Position numbers and translations under genes: made by a program
Origin: Nematopogon swammerdamellus
Lineage: Eukaryota; Arthropoda; Insecta; Lepidoptera; Adelidae
NCBI GenBank assembly: GCA_946902875.1
Contig: OX336351.1
Location: forward strand, 4,585,761 to 4,649,760
Reading direction: 5' to 3'
DNA length: 64,000 bases
The notes under the pieces: model-generated
What the model was told of the DNA's origin: nothing
What the model saw: only the letters and a program-made list of their open reading frames with translations
Databases searched by the model: none
Shown here: positions 32,574 to 43,215 of the stretch, one piece after another
Layout: each line of letters begins with the position of its first letter
Position numbering within the stretch: the stretch's first letter is position 1

Positions 32574-33254
32574 GGTGGACGTATCTGCACTTGCATGGAG
32601 TACTTGCTCGACGCATCAACCGGGCATTTGTGAGAAGATGTCGAGCTAGCATTTGTGCAGGTGGTAAACAATTTGAACATCTACATTAACAGGTTAATAA
32701 AGACCAATTTACTTCAATAATGTTTATTTTATTCCAATTCGTACTTTGTAGAACAGTTATCAAATTCAGAGGTCCTTTTGCAGTTAAATCACAATATCCC
32801 ATAAATTATTGGGCAAATCGGTAAGTGATGTACCATTTTAAAAACTACATTAGATGGGCGTATTTTTGTTGCATAATGCCACTTTAGTGTAGTAATTTTT
32901 TTTTTCACCGCGAATGGCCAAACTCAAGGGATGAGGCTGAAAATTTTTTAACATGTGGCTCTTAAGTCGTTTTTCAGCTAAACAGGATTAAAAATGAAAA
33001 AATAAATTATACCGTGTGAAAGCCTTACTTTTCAGGAATATTCGACAAAAACTAGATTTAAGAAAATCTTACATTTGTACTTGTGGTATTTAAAAAAATG
33101 AGCGGAGGGAGAAAATATTGCATTTTTACAAAACTGACAATATCTCAAAAACTAAGCCATTTTTACTAAACTTAAAATTAGATATTCTGAGAGGTAATTA
33201 GCAGCCCTATCTCCTGTTAAAGGATTATCGTCGGTTTCTGGGACACCCTGTATA

Positions 33255-33670
33255 CAAATTATTATTTTGACATTGAAAATGTCTTTTCGATCGCTTCAGT
33301 ATAGTCCCCGATTTCCAGTGAGAATGCGAATTCGCCCTGGTGTCGTGAGTTTTAAGGCGTACTTTAAAATAAAAAATGTTTGAAAGTTTTTGAGAAAGAA
33401 AAAGTAACCGTTTTAGGTGGTTAAAAGGGCACTTTGAAACATATTTCTAAATATATATTTTAAAGTTTTATATTTTTATATTGTAGATTGACTCAATATC
33501 TGGGCGCGCTTTTTTATTTTTTTTAAAAAAGTGAAAAATTTGTGAGTTATAATTTTTTTTTTTCTTTATGCGAGTTACGAGTCGTATTTACCTTGCAGTG
33601 TGAGTAGTTAAAATGCATGAGATCTGTGAATTTTGTATTTATATTTCATAGTATTGTCCACTCTTTAGTA
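33255..33670. other. No supported feature
   Basis: AT-rich. Confidence 0.4.
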
Positions 33671-33858
33671 CAGAGGGCCTAGTCCGAGTTAACGTGACAG
33701 CTACGTAAACGTCAAATACCGATCGAATTGAGTTTTTATGTATGGGAGCACAATACGCTCACCGCGGCGCCACTAGAGAGCTCCATACATAAAAACTTAA
33801 TTCGATCGGTATTTGACGTTTACGTAGCTGTCACGTAAACTCGGACTAGGCCCTCTGC
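33671..33858. mobile_element. Palindromic MITE, 188 bp
   Basis: CAGAGGGCCTAGTCCGAGTT, AACGTGACAGCTACGTAAAC, GTCAAATACCGATCGAATT and TTTTTATGTATGG are mirrored by the right half with few changes (arms ~80 bp). The loop is about 30 bp of GC-rich sequence. No coding. Confidence 0.8.
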
Positions 33859-33962
33859 ATTGCCCGCCTAATGCCCATCTATTTCCACCCGTTGCGATGC
33901 TACAATATGTCTCGCTAAAAAGAAATATATATATATATATATTGCAATAATCGTCGAAATTA

Positions 33963-34287
33963 GCCTCGGTAGCTCAGTGGTGCGGTCAATCGACTGTGAC
34001 CGTCAGATCGTTGGAGGCTGACCGTGGTTCGGATTCCACGTAAACCTGTAGGTCCCTTCCCTTCTTAGCTTAGGGTTTATCCCGCCCGGGTTGGTACACC
34101 GCACTGAATGAAACGTCGTCGGTCGAAACGGCTATGAAAATATAGTTCGTGTTTTACGTCCAGTTCAGTGTAGCCGACATGAAATGAAGAGAAGCACTGA
34201 CATGTCACCTAGTTCATCCGGTGTTATGAGCTGACATCACGGATGTTGTAGGTGATGTAGCCAACCGTGTCAGTTTACATAAAAAAA
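33963..34287 (+). mobile_element. SINE with shortened head
   Basis: GCCTCGGTAGCTCAGTGGTG and TGGTTCGGATTCCACG (A and B boxes) are present, but the 5S-like GTTAAGCAACG ... GGATGGG part is deleted, leaving GTGACCG. A-to-B spacing is about 55 bases, close to a normal tRNA-type promoter. The body is complete, with a short A tail. Confidence 0.88.
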
Positions 34288-34329
34288 GTAAAATGATTGG
34301 TTTGTTTTGGCGACACCACCCAAAGAACG

Positions 34330-34470
34330 CTCTTAATTTTTTTTATTGCTTCCGAACTGGGTGGCTCTGCCCGAGGTCGTAGACTCAGGCGCAACCTATT
34401 TCACCGCCGAGGAGGTGCCAGTCCGGCTTGGAGGTGCACTAATGTCGCTGGGGAAAGGCTATTAATGGTC
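34330..34470 (-). mobile_element. LINE B-like 3' UTR fragment
   Basis: Complement of 8880-8995: TGGAGGTGCACTAATGTCGC on the plus strand matches GCGACATTAGTCCGCCTCCA inverted. No coding part. Confidence 0.75.
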
Positions 34471-34584
34471 TATCTAGCCTTTCTTTTTCTCATCTCTGCT
34501 TAGTAGGGGTAGCCGCACACTGGACTGGTAGGCGTACAAAGAGAGTTAGAAATGTTATATAATCTGTGCCACTGGTCGATCTTT

Positions 34585-34745
34585 GGTCGCAACATCGGGA
34601 AACGAATAGAATCAACCGGAGTAGTTCAACTACACGCTCTCCCTGCCCATATATTTATCCCCAAGTACAGTCTCAGGTCCTTCAAGAGGGGCGTGAATGG
34701 GCACCTTTGCCGGCATGAGGAGAGACATAAGGATAAAGATGTGTA
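34585..34745 (+). pseudogene. LINE family A 3' end fragment
   Basis: Frame LPAHIFIPKYSLRSFKRGVN, GHL follows a diverged start. It matches NALPAHIFPPKYSLGSFKRG of the copy at 57412. The end runs into CGGCATGAGGAGAGAC, unlike other copies. Confidence 0.7.
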
Positions 34746-35035
34746 ACGTCTGTAGTGCGCGATCACCCTAACTGCAAATTATGTATGTAAAGATACAGAA
34801 GACCAGAGAAGAGAAGAGATCGAGAAGAAGGAGATAGAGAAGATATAAGAGGCGATAGAGAATAGAAGATAAGACCAAGAGAAGAGAAGAGATGGAGAAG
34901 AAGGAGAGAGAGAGAGAAGATATAAGAAGCGATAGAGAATAGAAGATAAGAGAAGAGAAGAGGAGAGATACAAGGATAAACATGCTAACGTCAGTAGTGC
35001 GCGATCACCCTAACTTGCAAATTAGAACATACAGT
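34714..35035. repeat. Purine-rich tract with flanking direct repeats
   Basis: GAGGAGAGACATAAGGATAA ... GTAGTGCGCGATCACCCTAA occurs at 34714-34785 and again at 34958-35025. Between them is an almost pure A/G tract (34797-34970) with two ~85-bp units (GAGAAGAGAAGAGATGGAGA, GATATAAGAAGCGATAGAGA). The complementary strand stays open as leucine/serine-rich frames, an effect of composition. Confidence 0.75.
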
Positions 35036-35315
35036 TGCGGCCAAATGAAATGATTCGAAACATACAGTTTGCAGCATTTTGTCACGAACAAATATCAATA
35101 TAGGGAACTAATGAGCACGGGAACTATAAAATTAGCTGCAAAGCGCGAGCGAGCACAGGACATAAACAGTAATCAGTGTTGTGTGCGTGCACCCACAGCC
35201 ACGCATATTACAAGTTATTACGTGGATGCTCCTATCTTTACCACGCAATGCGATGCACGCTACATATATTAGGCACTTAAATAAAATAATTATTATAATG
35301 AAAATTTATTTTGGA

Positions 35316-35657
35316 ACTAGCTTTTGCCTGCGGCTTCGCTCGCATGAAATTCGTATTCAAAAAGAAGAGCCCGCTATCGTACCTTTATTTCGGCGCGCGG
35401 AACAATTCGGATCGTGGATTTTTAGAAATACGGTAGTATATAATGTTCCTCCATAACTCTTAAACCGACCATCCGAATTCTATGAAACTTACGACAAGCA
35501 CATTTATCTATACGGTACACAGAATAGGCAAATAAAATCCAGTTCCGGTCACGCTAAGGTGTGGCTCTCATATAAACCGTATTGTTCCGCGCGCCGAAAT
35601 AAAGGTATTCTTTTTAAATACGAATTTCACGCGAGCGAAGCCGCGGGAAAAACTAGT
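35316..35657. mobile_element. Foldback-family element without arrays
   Basis: ACTAGCTTTTGCCTGCGGCT, CATGAAATTCGTATTCAAAA and CCTTTATTTCGGCGCGCGGA are mirrored at the right end (arms ~95 bp). The ~150-bp centre is unique. Outer ends are the same as at 18980 and 43830, so this is the short form of that family. Confidence 0.8.
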
Positions 35658-35659
35658 AA

Positions 35660-36255
35660 GAAAATAAAAAAAACTTCGCTTTATTTATAAGGAGGCGAAT
35701 TAATAGCTTTTTAAGGAAAATCTATAATTGGTGAAAATCGCTAACACGTATTGTAATGCTAAGATCTTGTTTTTCTAAATAAATAAAGAAAATTAATTTA
35801 AAACGCCAAGTATCCCCCACACGAGCCCCACGGTGGCGGCGGCGCCTGATGAACAAATGAAACAATCTGTGATCGAATGAGTGGCACATCTGTCGAAACT
35901 GTTACCCAGCACTCTCTGTAAGAGGGGAAGTGCTCGAGACGAATGACTGACATAATAATGTTTGATTTTGAAATCTTAATATGTGCACAGGGCAAATCAT
36001 ATTCAGCCATGAGGAGATTTACTCAAGCTTTTAAGAACAGCTTAATTAAATGCTGTGGAATGTAAATAGAACGAGATTTTTTTTTATGGTACATGATGTA
36101 ATAATAATACACTTTATGCCACTTAATGTATGGCAAGGGCGGGCTTATTGCCTTAGGAAATTTCCTCCAGTCAACTCGATGAACCTACATGTTTACTTGG
36201 AAACCGACCATGGTGCAGTGGGTGAAGGTAACTTTTTTTAAATCAGAAAAAACAC
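35660..36255. other. No supported feature
   Basis: AT-rich; no frame with a motif. Confidence 0.4.
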
Positions 36256-36261
36256 ACCCTT

Positions 36262-36345
36262 GACGTCAGTGCATCAGACCTCGGTGAACTAGGTGCGATG
36301 TCAGTGCTTCCCTTCAGACGTGTCGGCTACACTGAACTAGACGGC
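36262..36345 (-). mobile_element. SINE fragment
   Basis: GTGAACTAGGTGCGATGTCA to GGCTACACTGAACTAGACGG. Both ends truncated. Confidence 0.75.
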
Positions 36346-36435
36346 CTCGCTGAATGCTGTTTCGCGAGGTGAGATGGATTTGGCTGTGTCGAGCACTTTG
36401 GTTCGTCGGCACAGCCACCCATACTGACATTTTTA
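36346..36435 (+). mobile_element. LINE B 3' UTR fragment
   Basis: TTTCGCGAGGTGAGATGGAT, TTGGCTGTGTCGAGC and GGCACAGCCACCCATACTG parallel 48486-48562. Joined directly to the SINE fragment. Confidence 0.65.
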
Positions 36436-36439
36436 CAAA

Positions 36440-36899
36440 ATTAATTTCTCTTCTTTCTTTGAGGTAAATCACAAGTCATGAAAAAAATTATGCAAACATT
36501 TCACATTGCCCTGGACAAGGCTAGAGGAAATTTATCTACTGGATAAGTTAGGTTTTTATTTATTTATTAGGTAAATTTTATTTAATTAGTATTATTAGGT
36601 TCAAATTTATAAGTTAGTCGTATAATGAATGTATTTGTAACATATAACATGTTGTATTTATGATATAAATTTAATAGGTATGTATTCATAAATTTTTAAG
36701 ATACTCGTAGTTATAAGTTGCTCATTGTCTATTTTAGTTAGATTAATTAAATTATATTATTAATTGAATAATGCTCTTAATATTATCAACAAACTAGGTA
36801 CTTAGTGCTTCCAACTTAGACCTAGACTAATAATATTATACACATATTATGTGAATCATTCAATTTACATTATTCTTCAAAATCTTTTCTTTATTTGTG
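36440..36899. other. No supported feature
   Basis: Very AT-rich. Confidence 0.4.
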
Positions 36900-37394
36900 T
36901 ATACAGCGTGTTCGGTACTTAGCGACAATTTTTTTAGCAGGTAAGTGGGGTCATTTGCAAGGTTTTGACGGATGATACCTTTTGTTAGGTGTCTCGTGGT
37001 ATCGATCAAGATAGGTACCAATTTTTTTTCTTTATTTTAGAAATTTACCAAAACCACAGCTTTAAACCCTTTTAAGTTTTTTGGTTATGATTGTATCAGC
37101 ACGATGTAAATTTTATTGGATTTACGATTTATCCTTGTTCCAGAAAAAAAATATCATTTAATGAAGTTAATACAACGAAAAGGCATAAGTCCTTTTCGTG
37201 GAATTGACTTCAACCTCCCAAAGTCCCGAGGACGAGTAAAAATATGACAGAATCTAAATTTTTCAATTCATAAAAAAAAAACCGACAGCAATAGACGGCT
37301 TCTTTTTCTTTTAAAAGTTTGCTAGTTTACGCACTTTTCAACCCCACTTAGCTATAAAAAAAATTGTCGGCCGATGTGCCGAATACGCTGTATA
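36900..37394. mobile_element. Mariner-like MITE (TATACAGCGTGTTCGG), 495 bp
   Basis: TATACAGCGTGTTCGGTACT, GCGACAATTTTTTTAGCAGG, TAAGTGGGGT at left pairs with ACCCCACTTAGCTATAAAAA ... CGAATACGCTGTATA at right over ~55 bp. Ends in TATA fit TA target use. There is no frame inside. Confidence 0.8.
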
Positions 37395-38220
37395 CATTTA
37401 TCCTTTTTTTTTATCCATTTTAGTTAATCCTTGTTAGGTAGACCGTTGTGAATAATATAGTATTAATACTGAAAATTTTATAATTACTTTTTTTAATATG
37501 TACTCGTATATAAACGAAAAAAATAGTTTGAAAACGGGATCGAGGCGTCACAGACGCAAGTCCATTGTCTCGACCCGAGCAAGAAAATTTGAAATTTTCC
37601 TTTTAAGTGAACATGTCAGTTGTACTTTAGTAGCTGTATTTTTATAATGACTTTATTTAATGTACCACATTGTTTCTTTTGTCAATAAATTATTTGAATT
37701 TAGAATTAGAAAATGCATTTTTTCATGTACCACCATAGACTAAGTAATGATGGGTCAGCTTATAAGGTTTGGTACAATTTTATAATTTTTATTTGGTGCT
37801 TCCCTTGCAGCGCTCTGTATTGGGTAAACAAGTCACCCTTCGGAGTGGCGTATGTTGTTTATGCCTAAATATTTATAATGTGGGTTATTCCATACTAACC
37901 CAAGAGAAATCATTCAAAAATATAGAATGGTCGTTTACACTTCGAGCTCGTGAAAAGCATTAACTGTCGTATAAATATGACACAAACACGAGATTACAAA
38001 TTATTGTGTCTATATTTCGCGCAATTTGTTGAATGATGTATCTGTATCAACACGCGTGTTACACGACATCTAATGCAAATTGTATGTAATTCATCATCAT
38101 TATCATCATAATCTACATCAATCAATCATCATCAATCAACACTTAATATAAAAGGCGAACCGAAGTGAGAGACTAAACATTAAATTGCTATTAAATTCAG
38201 TTAAAATTATAAATAAAAGA
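37395..38220. other. No supported feature
   Basis: AT-rich; a CATCAT/ATCAATC-rich stretch lies at 38095-38140. No assignable frame. Confidence 0.4.
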
Positions 38221-38223
38221 AAC

Positions 38224-38372
38224 CCCGACACTTAAAAAGTCAAAAATAATTTCCGCTAACTTATAAATAAAATATAAAAACTAAGAGCAGCGCGGGAATT
38301 TACTTAGCGCAGCGGTCACCCGATTCCTAAGTAAGCGGAAATTATTTTTGACTTTTTAAGGGTCGGGAGTTT
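38224..38372. mobile_element. Palindromic MITE
   Basis: CCCGACACTTAAAAAGTCAA, AAATAATTTCCGCTAACTTA is mirrored by TAAGTAAGCGGAAATTATTT, TTGACTTTTTAAGGGTCGGG. The centre is AGAGCAGCGCGGGAATTTAC-like. The right half recurs at 29226-29335. Confidence 0.75.
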
Positions 38373-38605
38373 TTAAAATTTGTAATTTAACAGTTCTTAT
38401 TATTTACTTAGGTATATAACTACCGGGCGGTAGCCTATAGAATGAGGTGAATTGAGTGACCTACTGGGAACAGAATCGTGGATGAACTGAATTTTGGGAC
38501 GCAGCCCGAGTTTGTATTGGTTTGTATACGATTGTACAAACAACATGATTTTGCAAATTAATCATATTCAATTCTTCCACGAATCTGGAAAAATAGCGAG
38601 GGGAG

Positions 38606-38657
38606 GTGAGAGGCAGAGCTGCGCTTCGTGCGCACGAAGCGCAGCTCTGGTGAGAGG
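38606..38657. mobile_element. 36-bp perfect palindrome with 8-bp direct flanks
   Basis: 38614-38649 is a perfect palindrome: CAGAGCTGCGCTTCGTGC followed at once by its complement. GTGAGAGG lies on both sides (38606-38613 and 38650-38657). Ends in CAGAG with an 8-bp duplication are as expected for a hAT element. This looks like an insertion reduced to its two fused terminal repeats. Confidence 0.75.
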
Positions 38658-38659
38658 TC

Positions 38660-39075
38660 ATTTGATAATTTTGTTAAAGCTAAGTGAGAAGTGGCGTACG
38701 TACGTGACCAACCTTGTATGGAATATAATGTTCTAGAACATTTTTTATCAACCATGTAATTTTCGCTCATGCGAATATTTATTCAATTTGCGAAACTGAA
38801 AGGTGAAGAGGTCAGCTTGGTCGCTTACGTATATGTTTATTAACATTATCAATCTGTGTTGATGTAGATACAGCATGGTTCAACATAGGGTGTGTTTTAC
38901 AATAACGCAGAAAATTGTTGTAGGGATGTTTGTATAACTATCACATAACAACTTTAGTTACGTGACAACATGTTAGTTATTTGGATGTCTCTGTTCGACA
39001 CGCGCACTCCCCACCAACGCAAGAGGGACAGCTGCACTCTCTCAGTTAATTGTACCTACCTACAAATTACGTCAA
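38660..39075. other. No supported feature
   Basis: AT-rich, no motif. Confidence 0.4.
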
Positions 39076-39079
39076 AATT

Positions 39080-39395
39080 GTCTTTTGGGGCTTATGTTTT
39101 CCTGACCCCTAAACCTTACCCAATTTTTACTATGTTTTTTTGGCAATAAGAGGACAGTCCAATCTACCTGTTTTTTTATATATTCAAAGTATTATATATA
39201 TAATATTATAGCAATAACGCTTAATGAACTTCGTGACATCAACAAATATTTTTTTTTTCCTTTAAAAACAACATTTTAACTCTGGCGTAGATTAGATGAT
39301 TAGACTGTCCTTATTACAAGAAAAAATTATTATAAAAATAAGTCAAGTTTTAGGGGCTGGGAAAACATAAGCCCCGAATGAAGATTTTGTATGGG
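39080..39395. mobile_element. TIR MITE (GGGGCTTATGTTTTCC)
   Basis: TGGGGCTTATGTTTTCCTGA, CCCCTAAA and further in AGAGGACAGTCCAATCTA are mirrored by GATTAGACTGTCCTTATT and TTTAGGGGCTGGGAAAACAT, AAGCCCC. Arms are ~100 bp with gaps. A related end, GGCTAGAAAACATAAATGCC then TTTTGTATGG, is at 63431-63470. Confidence 0.7.
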
Positions 39396-39399
39396 AAAA

Positions 39400-39830
39400 A
39401 TAATCACGTGACCATAACCTAAAATGCTAGACCACTGCCAATGCTAGTTTGATATTAAAATAAAAAATAAAAAAATCCAACCAACAAAATGAACAGTTCT
39501 ATAATTTTAAATTCTCTGAACACAGCCAAAAGCTCTCCCGCTCGATTCGATCCCCTCCCTACTATTCAGTTAGTAGTGTGGAGACACTTGCGTGCGCCGT
39601 GCGTGCGTAAGCGCAACCGATCGAAAACACGCACGATTTTTCGAAATCGTAAATCCGAATGGCAATTGGAAGTTAAAAATATCGTGTCCTATGAAATGCT
39701 CACAACTTGTGACAATTTGTAATAAAAAATAATAAAACAGCTAAAATTGTATATAAAGTTTATAAATGTGAAGTGCAAATAAATAAAATAAATCTTATTT
39801 CCAAAAAAAAAAAAAAAAATTTTAGTTGAC
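39400..39830 (+). other. No assignable gene; ends in AATAAA and poly-A
   Basis: The frame at 39489-39722 (77 residues) shows no motif. AATAAAATAAATCTTATTTCC followed by 17 A at 39809-39825 could be the 3' end of an old retrocopy. I cannot identify the source or a target duplication. Confidence 0.25.
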
Positions 39831-40255
39831 ATTAATAAAACATTTTAGTATGTGTACAGTACAATAAAATGAGTTAATTAAATTAATGAGATGTATCTAC
39901 TCAACTGTTTTAGGGTTGGGCAAAGCTTTTATGACCGTTATAAAATGGAGTGAAGTTTTGATTGTGGTGTGAATTGATTTTATGAATATTTCCGGTTTAA
40001 CGGCTGCTCGATTCGCAAGTCGTAATTTTTAACAGTTTTTAGGTTCAAATTGAAGGTAATTAATTAATTTATTACTATAGTGTGAATATTTTCATAAATT
40101 AAATTATGAATTGTTAATTTTTACATTTGATTCATGTATGTAGGTATGTAGGTATCTATGTACTAACTTAATTGTATTGTAATCTTAAGTACCTACCTTT
40201 ATTAGACGTGAAAACGATCCGAAATCAAATATCTAATCTCAAATATTATCGTCAG
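39831..40255. other. No supported feature
   Basis: AT-rich. Confidence 0.4.
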
Positions 40256-40257
40256 AA

Positions 40258-40685
40258 TACTGTGTGGTGCCGGTACTTAAAAATAATAGCCCCACTGCAT
40301 CTCCACCGCGCATGTCGTAAAAGGCGACTGAGGGATAAGAACAATATTTGTTTTTTATGGAAACTGACACGGCTGGCTACATTACCTACAACATCCGTGA
40401 TGTCAGCCCTTTTGTGAACACCTTTGTGAACTAGGTGCCATGTCAGTGCTTCCCTTTGGCCGTTGATGCTTCGCGAAAGGGCGACAGCCACCTCTCACCT
40501 TGGCACGGTCGTTCCACCGAGTCGTTGTCTACGTGCCTTACTTGCTGCTTGATAGTTATCTTGTCCGAACACTCTGCGAAACGCGGTGGTCGGTGTTGTG
40601 CTGTAATTTACCAGAGTCCTTGGAGCACAAGACCGATATTACTCTGCTTACCCTGATTATGTTGCTACAGCGTGTGTTACGTTAG
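40258..40685 (+). repeat. Dispersed repeat c interrupted by a SINE fragment
   Basis: GTGTGGTGCCGGTACTTAAA ... GGCGACTGAGGGATAAGAAC, then a minus-strand SINE tail, then GCGAAAGGGCGACAGCCACC ... ACCAGAGTCCTTGGAGC and ACAGCGTGTG. The insert lies after GGGATAAGAACAATATT. Confidence 0.75.
40347..40462 (-). mobile_element. SINE 3' fragment inserted in repeat c
   Basis: TTTTTTATGGAAACTGACAC to CAGTGCTTCCCTTTGG, with the CATAACACCGG part replaced by TTTTGTGAACACC. Confidence 0.85.
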
Positions 40686-40772
40686 TATCAATATAGATCA
40701 TAATATATAATGTGTTAGGAGACAAGCACTTTGATGTGGCCGTTTCTATGTATATTCTATGTATGTACAAAA

Positions 40773-41275
40773 CACTAGCTTTTGCCCGCGGCTTGGCTCG
40801 CATAGCCTATGTCCACCCTGAAAGTCCATTCTAAATATTAGTCAATTTATTTTTTAAATTGGATGAGTATTTTCGGAGATTACCTCCTACATCCAAACTT
40901 GCAAATTTTACCTCTTTATAATATTGGTGTAGATTGTTTAAATACTATGTAACGACGAGTAGATTGTTTAAATACTATGTAGGTAATTCAAAGTTATAAA
41001 AATCGGCAAAATAAGGAATGCAATAGGCGTATATAAAAGTATCATAAACAGGAAGTCTTGTGGTATATATTTACACTATGTAGTTTTTGCCCACGTCTTC
41101 GTTCGCATGAAATTTGATAAAAACTAAGTAAGTCACTAAGGGCGAGGCCGAAGGCCGAGCTGCGTTTACTTTTATCGAATGCTCTCTCGAAGATGGTAAG
41201 TCACAAAGGACGAGCCCGAAGGCCGAGCTGCGTTCAGTTAAACGACGTACTTTCTCGAAATGGTAAAGGCAAAAT
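40773..41275 (+). mobile_element. Fragments of the ACTAGCTTTTGCCCGCGG family
   Basis: ACTAGCTTTTGCCCGCGGCT at 40773 and TAGTTTTTGCCCACGTCTTC at 41082. The second leads into two copies of the 68-bp unit (GGCGAGGCCGAAGGCCGAGC at 41140, a variant at 41208). No matching inverted end is visible. A 23-bp TAGATTGTTTAAATACTATG duplication lies at 40930-40980. Confidence 0.6.
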
Positions 41276-41429
41276 ACATTTTAAATTACTCGGATAGAAA
41301 AATGTTTGCAGTCGTAAACTAGGTATCAATATGTAATAGGTAAATGTATAAAGTGATAATAATCAAGTTTGTAAGGAAGATAATTAGTCGGAAAATCCAT
41401 AAACGTTAAAAGTTGCTAACGTACTAACC

Positions 41430-41652
41430 GGTTTTGCAGTTCTTTCTTCTACAGAACCGGTAAACTCTGGAACGCTCTCCATGCCCATATATTTCCCCCC
41501 AAGTACAGTCTCGGGTCCTTAAAGAGGGGCGTGAATAGGCACCTGTCAGGCCGGCATGTCATTCGCAACCCCCGCATACGTCCGAATGTTCATGGGCATG
41601 ACACCTTATGGGTGGCTCGGTGCCACAAGTCGCGATTTCTATAAAAAAAAAA
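41430..41652 (+). pseudogene. LINE family A 3' end
   Basis: Frame TGKLWNALHAHIFPPKYSLG, then SL-KRGVNRHLSGRHVIRNPR and the 3' UTR GGCTCGGTGCCACAAGTCGC, TTCTATAAAAAAAAA. Five-prime truncated just upstream of the TGKLWNAL block. Confidence 0.8.
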
Positions 41653-41654
41653 CA

Positions 41655-42905
41655 AGTTTTCAGAAAATATAAAGACGCCATGTGACATATATATAAAAAT
41701 AGCACTGCACTAACATGACTACAATCAGAATCACAGAATTAGCCGACGAACTCCAGCCGCATGCTTCAGATAATTAAAAATATTCCTTTTGTTCGTGTCA
41801 GTGTTCGGTGGCGCCAGTCCGTCACGGATTCCTAGAACCGCTTCCCGATCCACAATGTGCGGTCCATGTGCATTCAATCTGCTTCTTCTCGATTGCGCTT
41901 TCGTTCAAATTCAGTTGACCGTATACTCTGTCTAATTGCCCTGCGAAGTTTCTTACCGGTTCTTCTTCGTCGGTGTAATCGAATCGGATAGAACAAATTG
42001 TGACAAGTTCGAGTGCAGTCTAAAGCCGCGTACAAATGTGTATGGCCACGCCCCAATGTTTCGATGTTTCTGTGTAATGTTTAAAAAAAAAAACACATTT
42101 GGAGGAGACGCGGAAATATATATGAAAGATCAATAAACCACAAACAAAAAATAAGCATATAATGTAAAACGTATTATTTGGTTAGAATTGATAGTAATTT
42201 TATTTCTTAATTCTGCTTTAGTGATTTTTTTATTGCTTTTGATTTATTTAATGACATTTTAAATAGGAATGTTAATCAGGAAGATTTGGACTGCGCCTTA
42301 ATTTTAGCAATTTTGAAATTTATTTATTAATATTTATTTATGCTTTGTCTTGTATGAGATGGTTATATGTAGTTATAATTAAGTAGGTACGTTATTATAG
42401 AAAATACAGATTATGTTTGTTTGAACTTTGAAGTTTCACAGTAAAGTTGAACGCCGTCAATTAATTTTTTTTTATTAGGAAAAAATCTATTGATTATTCC
42501 GATCGGTTGTAATTATAAGTATATAATATACAATTTATATATTATAAACAATTCCATAAACAATTTAACGTCTAATATATAAAAAGTCCATCTAAATAAT
42601 AATTCAAATATGATATCCTAGTAATGCGTTAGTAAGAATAACCTCAAAAGAAATGTCGGTTGAGTATACAGCTCTCTACATGATGGTGGGTGAGATGGGA
42701 AAGAGGTCGTCCAAACAAGTAAGGCAAAACGATCATTTCTTCAAATAAACCTAATGCGTATGTTTATAAATCGGTTTTCTTATTTTCTTAACTGTTTAGA
42801 CTGTGCGGTGAAATGACTAGAGATGCAACATTTTGTTATGAACGTAAATTACTTAGGTGAAGCATGTAAAATTATAGCTAATTTCCCATGTCGACGTTTA
42901 TAAAT
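41655..42905. other. No supported feature
   Basis: AT-rich; short frames near 41874-42136 have no motif. Confidence 0.4.
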
Positions 42906-42911
42906 ATTTTT

Positions 42912-43215
42912 GACTAGCTGTTGACTGCGGCTTCGCTTGCGGTACACTCGGTTCAATAGCAAATCAAATTTCAACGCAAATGTGATAATAAACTATCGCT
43001 TCTCTTTATTATCTCTCTCTTTTCCGTCCATACTATAATTTATTTGATACTGGTCAGCCCTAAGGCTATTTAGCGTGATGGTATATAACTTATAGTGAGC
43101 CTCAAGAACTACTCTTTCTATTAGTGTAAACGGCATCAAAATCTGTTCAGTGGTTCCGGAGTTTACTTCAAACATACATAGGTACATACAGACAGACGTT
43201 CCCTATTATAAGAAG
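42912..43215 (+). mobile_element. LINE-tail repeat (ACTAGCTGTTGACTGCGGCT ... CAGACAGACG)
   Basis: Starts ACTAGCTGTTGACTGCGGCT and ends ATCTGTTCAGTGGTTCCGGA, CATACAGACAGACG. The same closing motifs appear inverted at 56150-56260. Confidence 0.5.

Larger units (their letters stand above)
30146..33254. mobile_element. Mariner-superfamily element converted to a palindrome
   Basis: TATACAGGGTGTCCCAGAAA ... CCTTTAACAGGAG at left is repeated inverted at 33210-33254. After removal of the hAT insert (30190-31146) the arms match for about 1 kb, 31147-32090 against 32265-33254, including a truncated SINE at the same place in each arm. The centre (about 32090-32265) is single and holds transposase sequence on the minus strand. 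Ends in TA with TACAGGG fit IS630/Tc1/mariner target use. Both arms carry the transposase 3' end, so the right arm is an inverted copy of the 3' part, not an original half. Confidence 0.8.

Noticed and set aside
34768..34983. Leucine/serine-rich membrane peptide on the minus strand
   Set aside because: Low-complexity purine tract; two frames open alike.
39489..39722. Small secreted or nuclear protein
   Set aside because: No signal, motif or coding bias that I can see; the poly-A that follows is noted separately.
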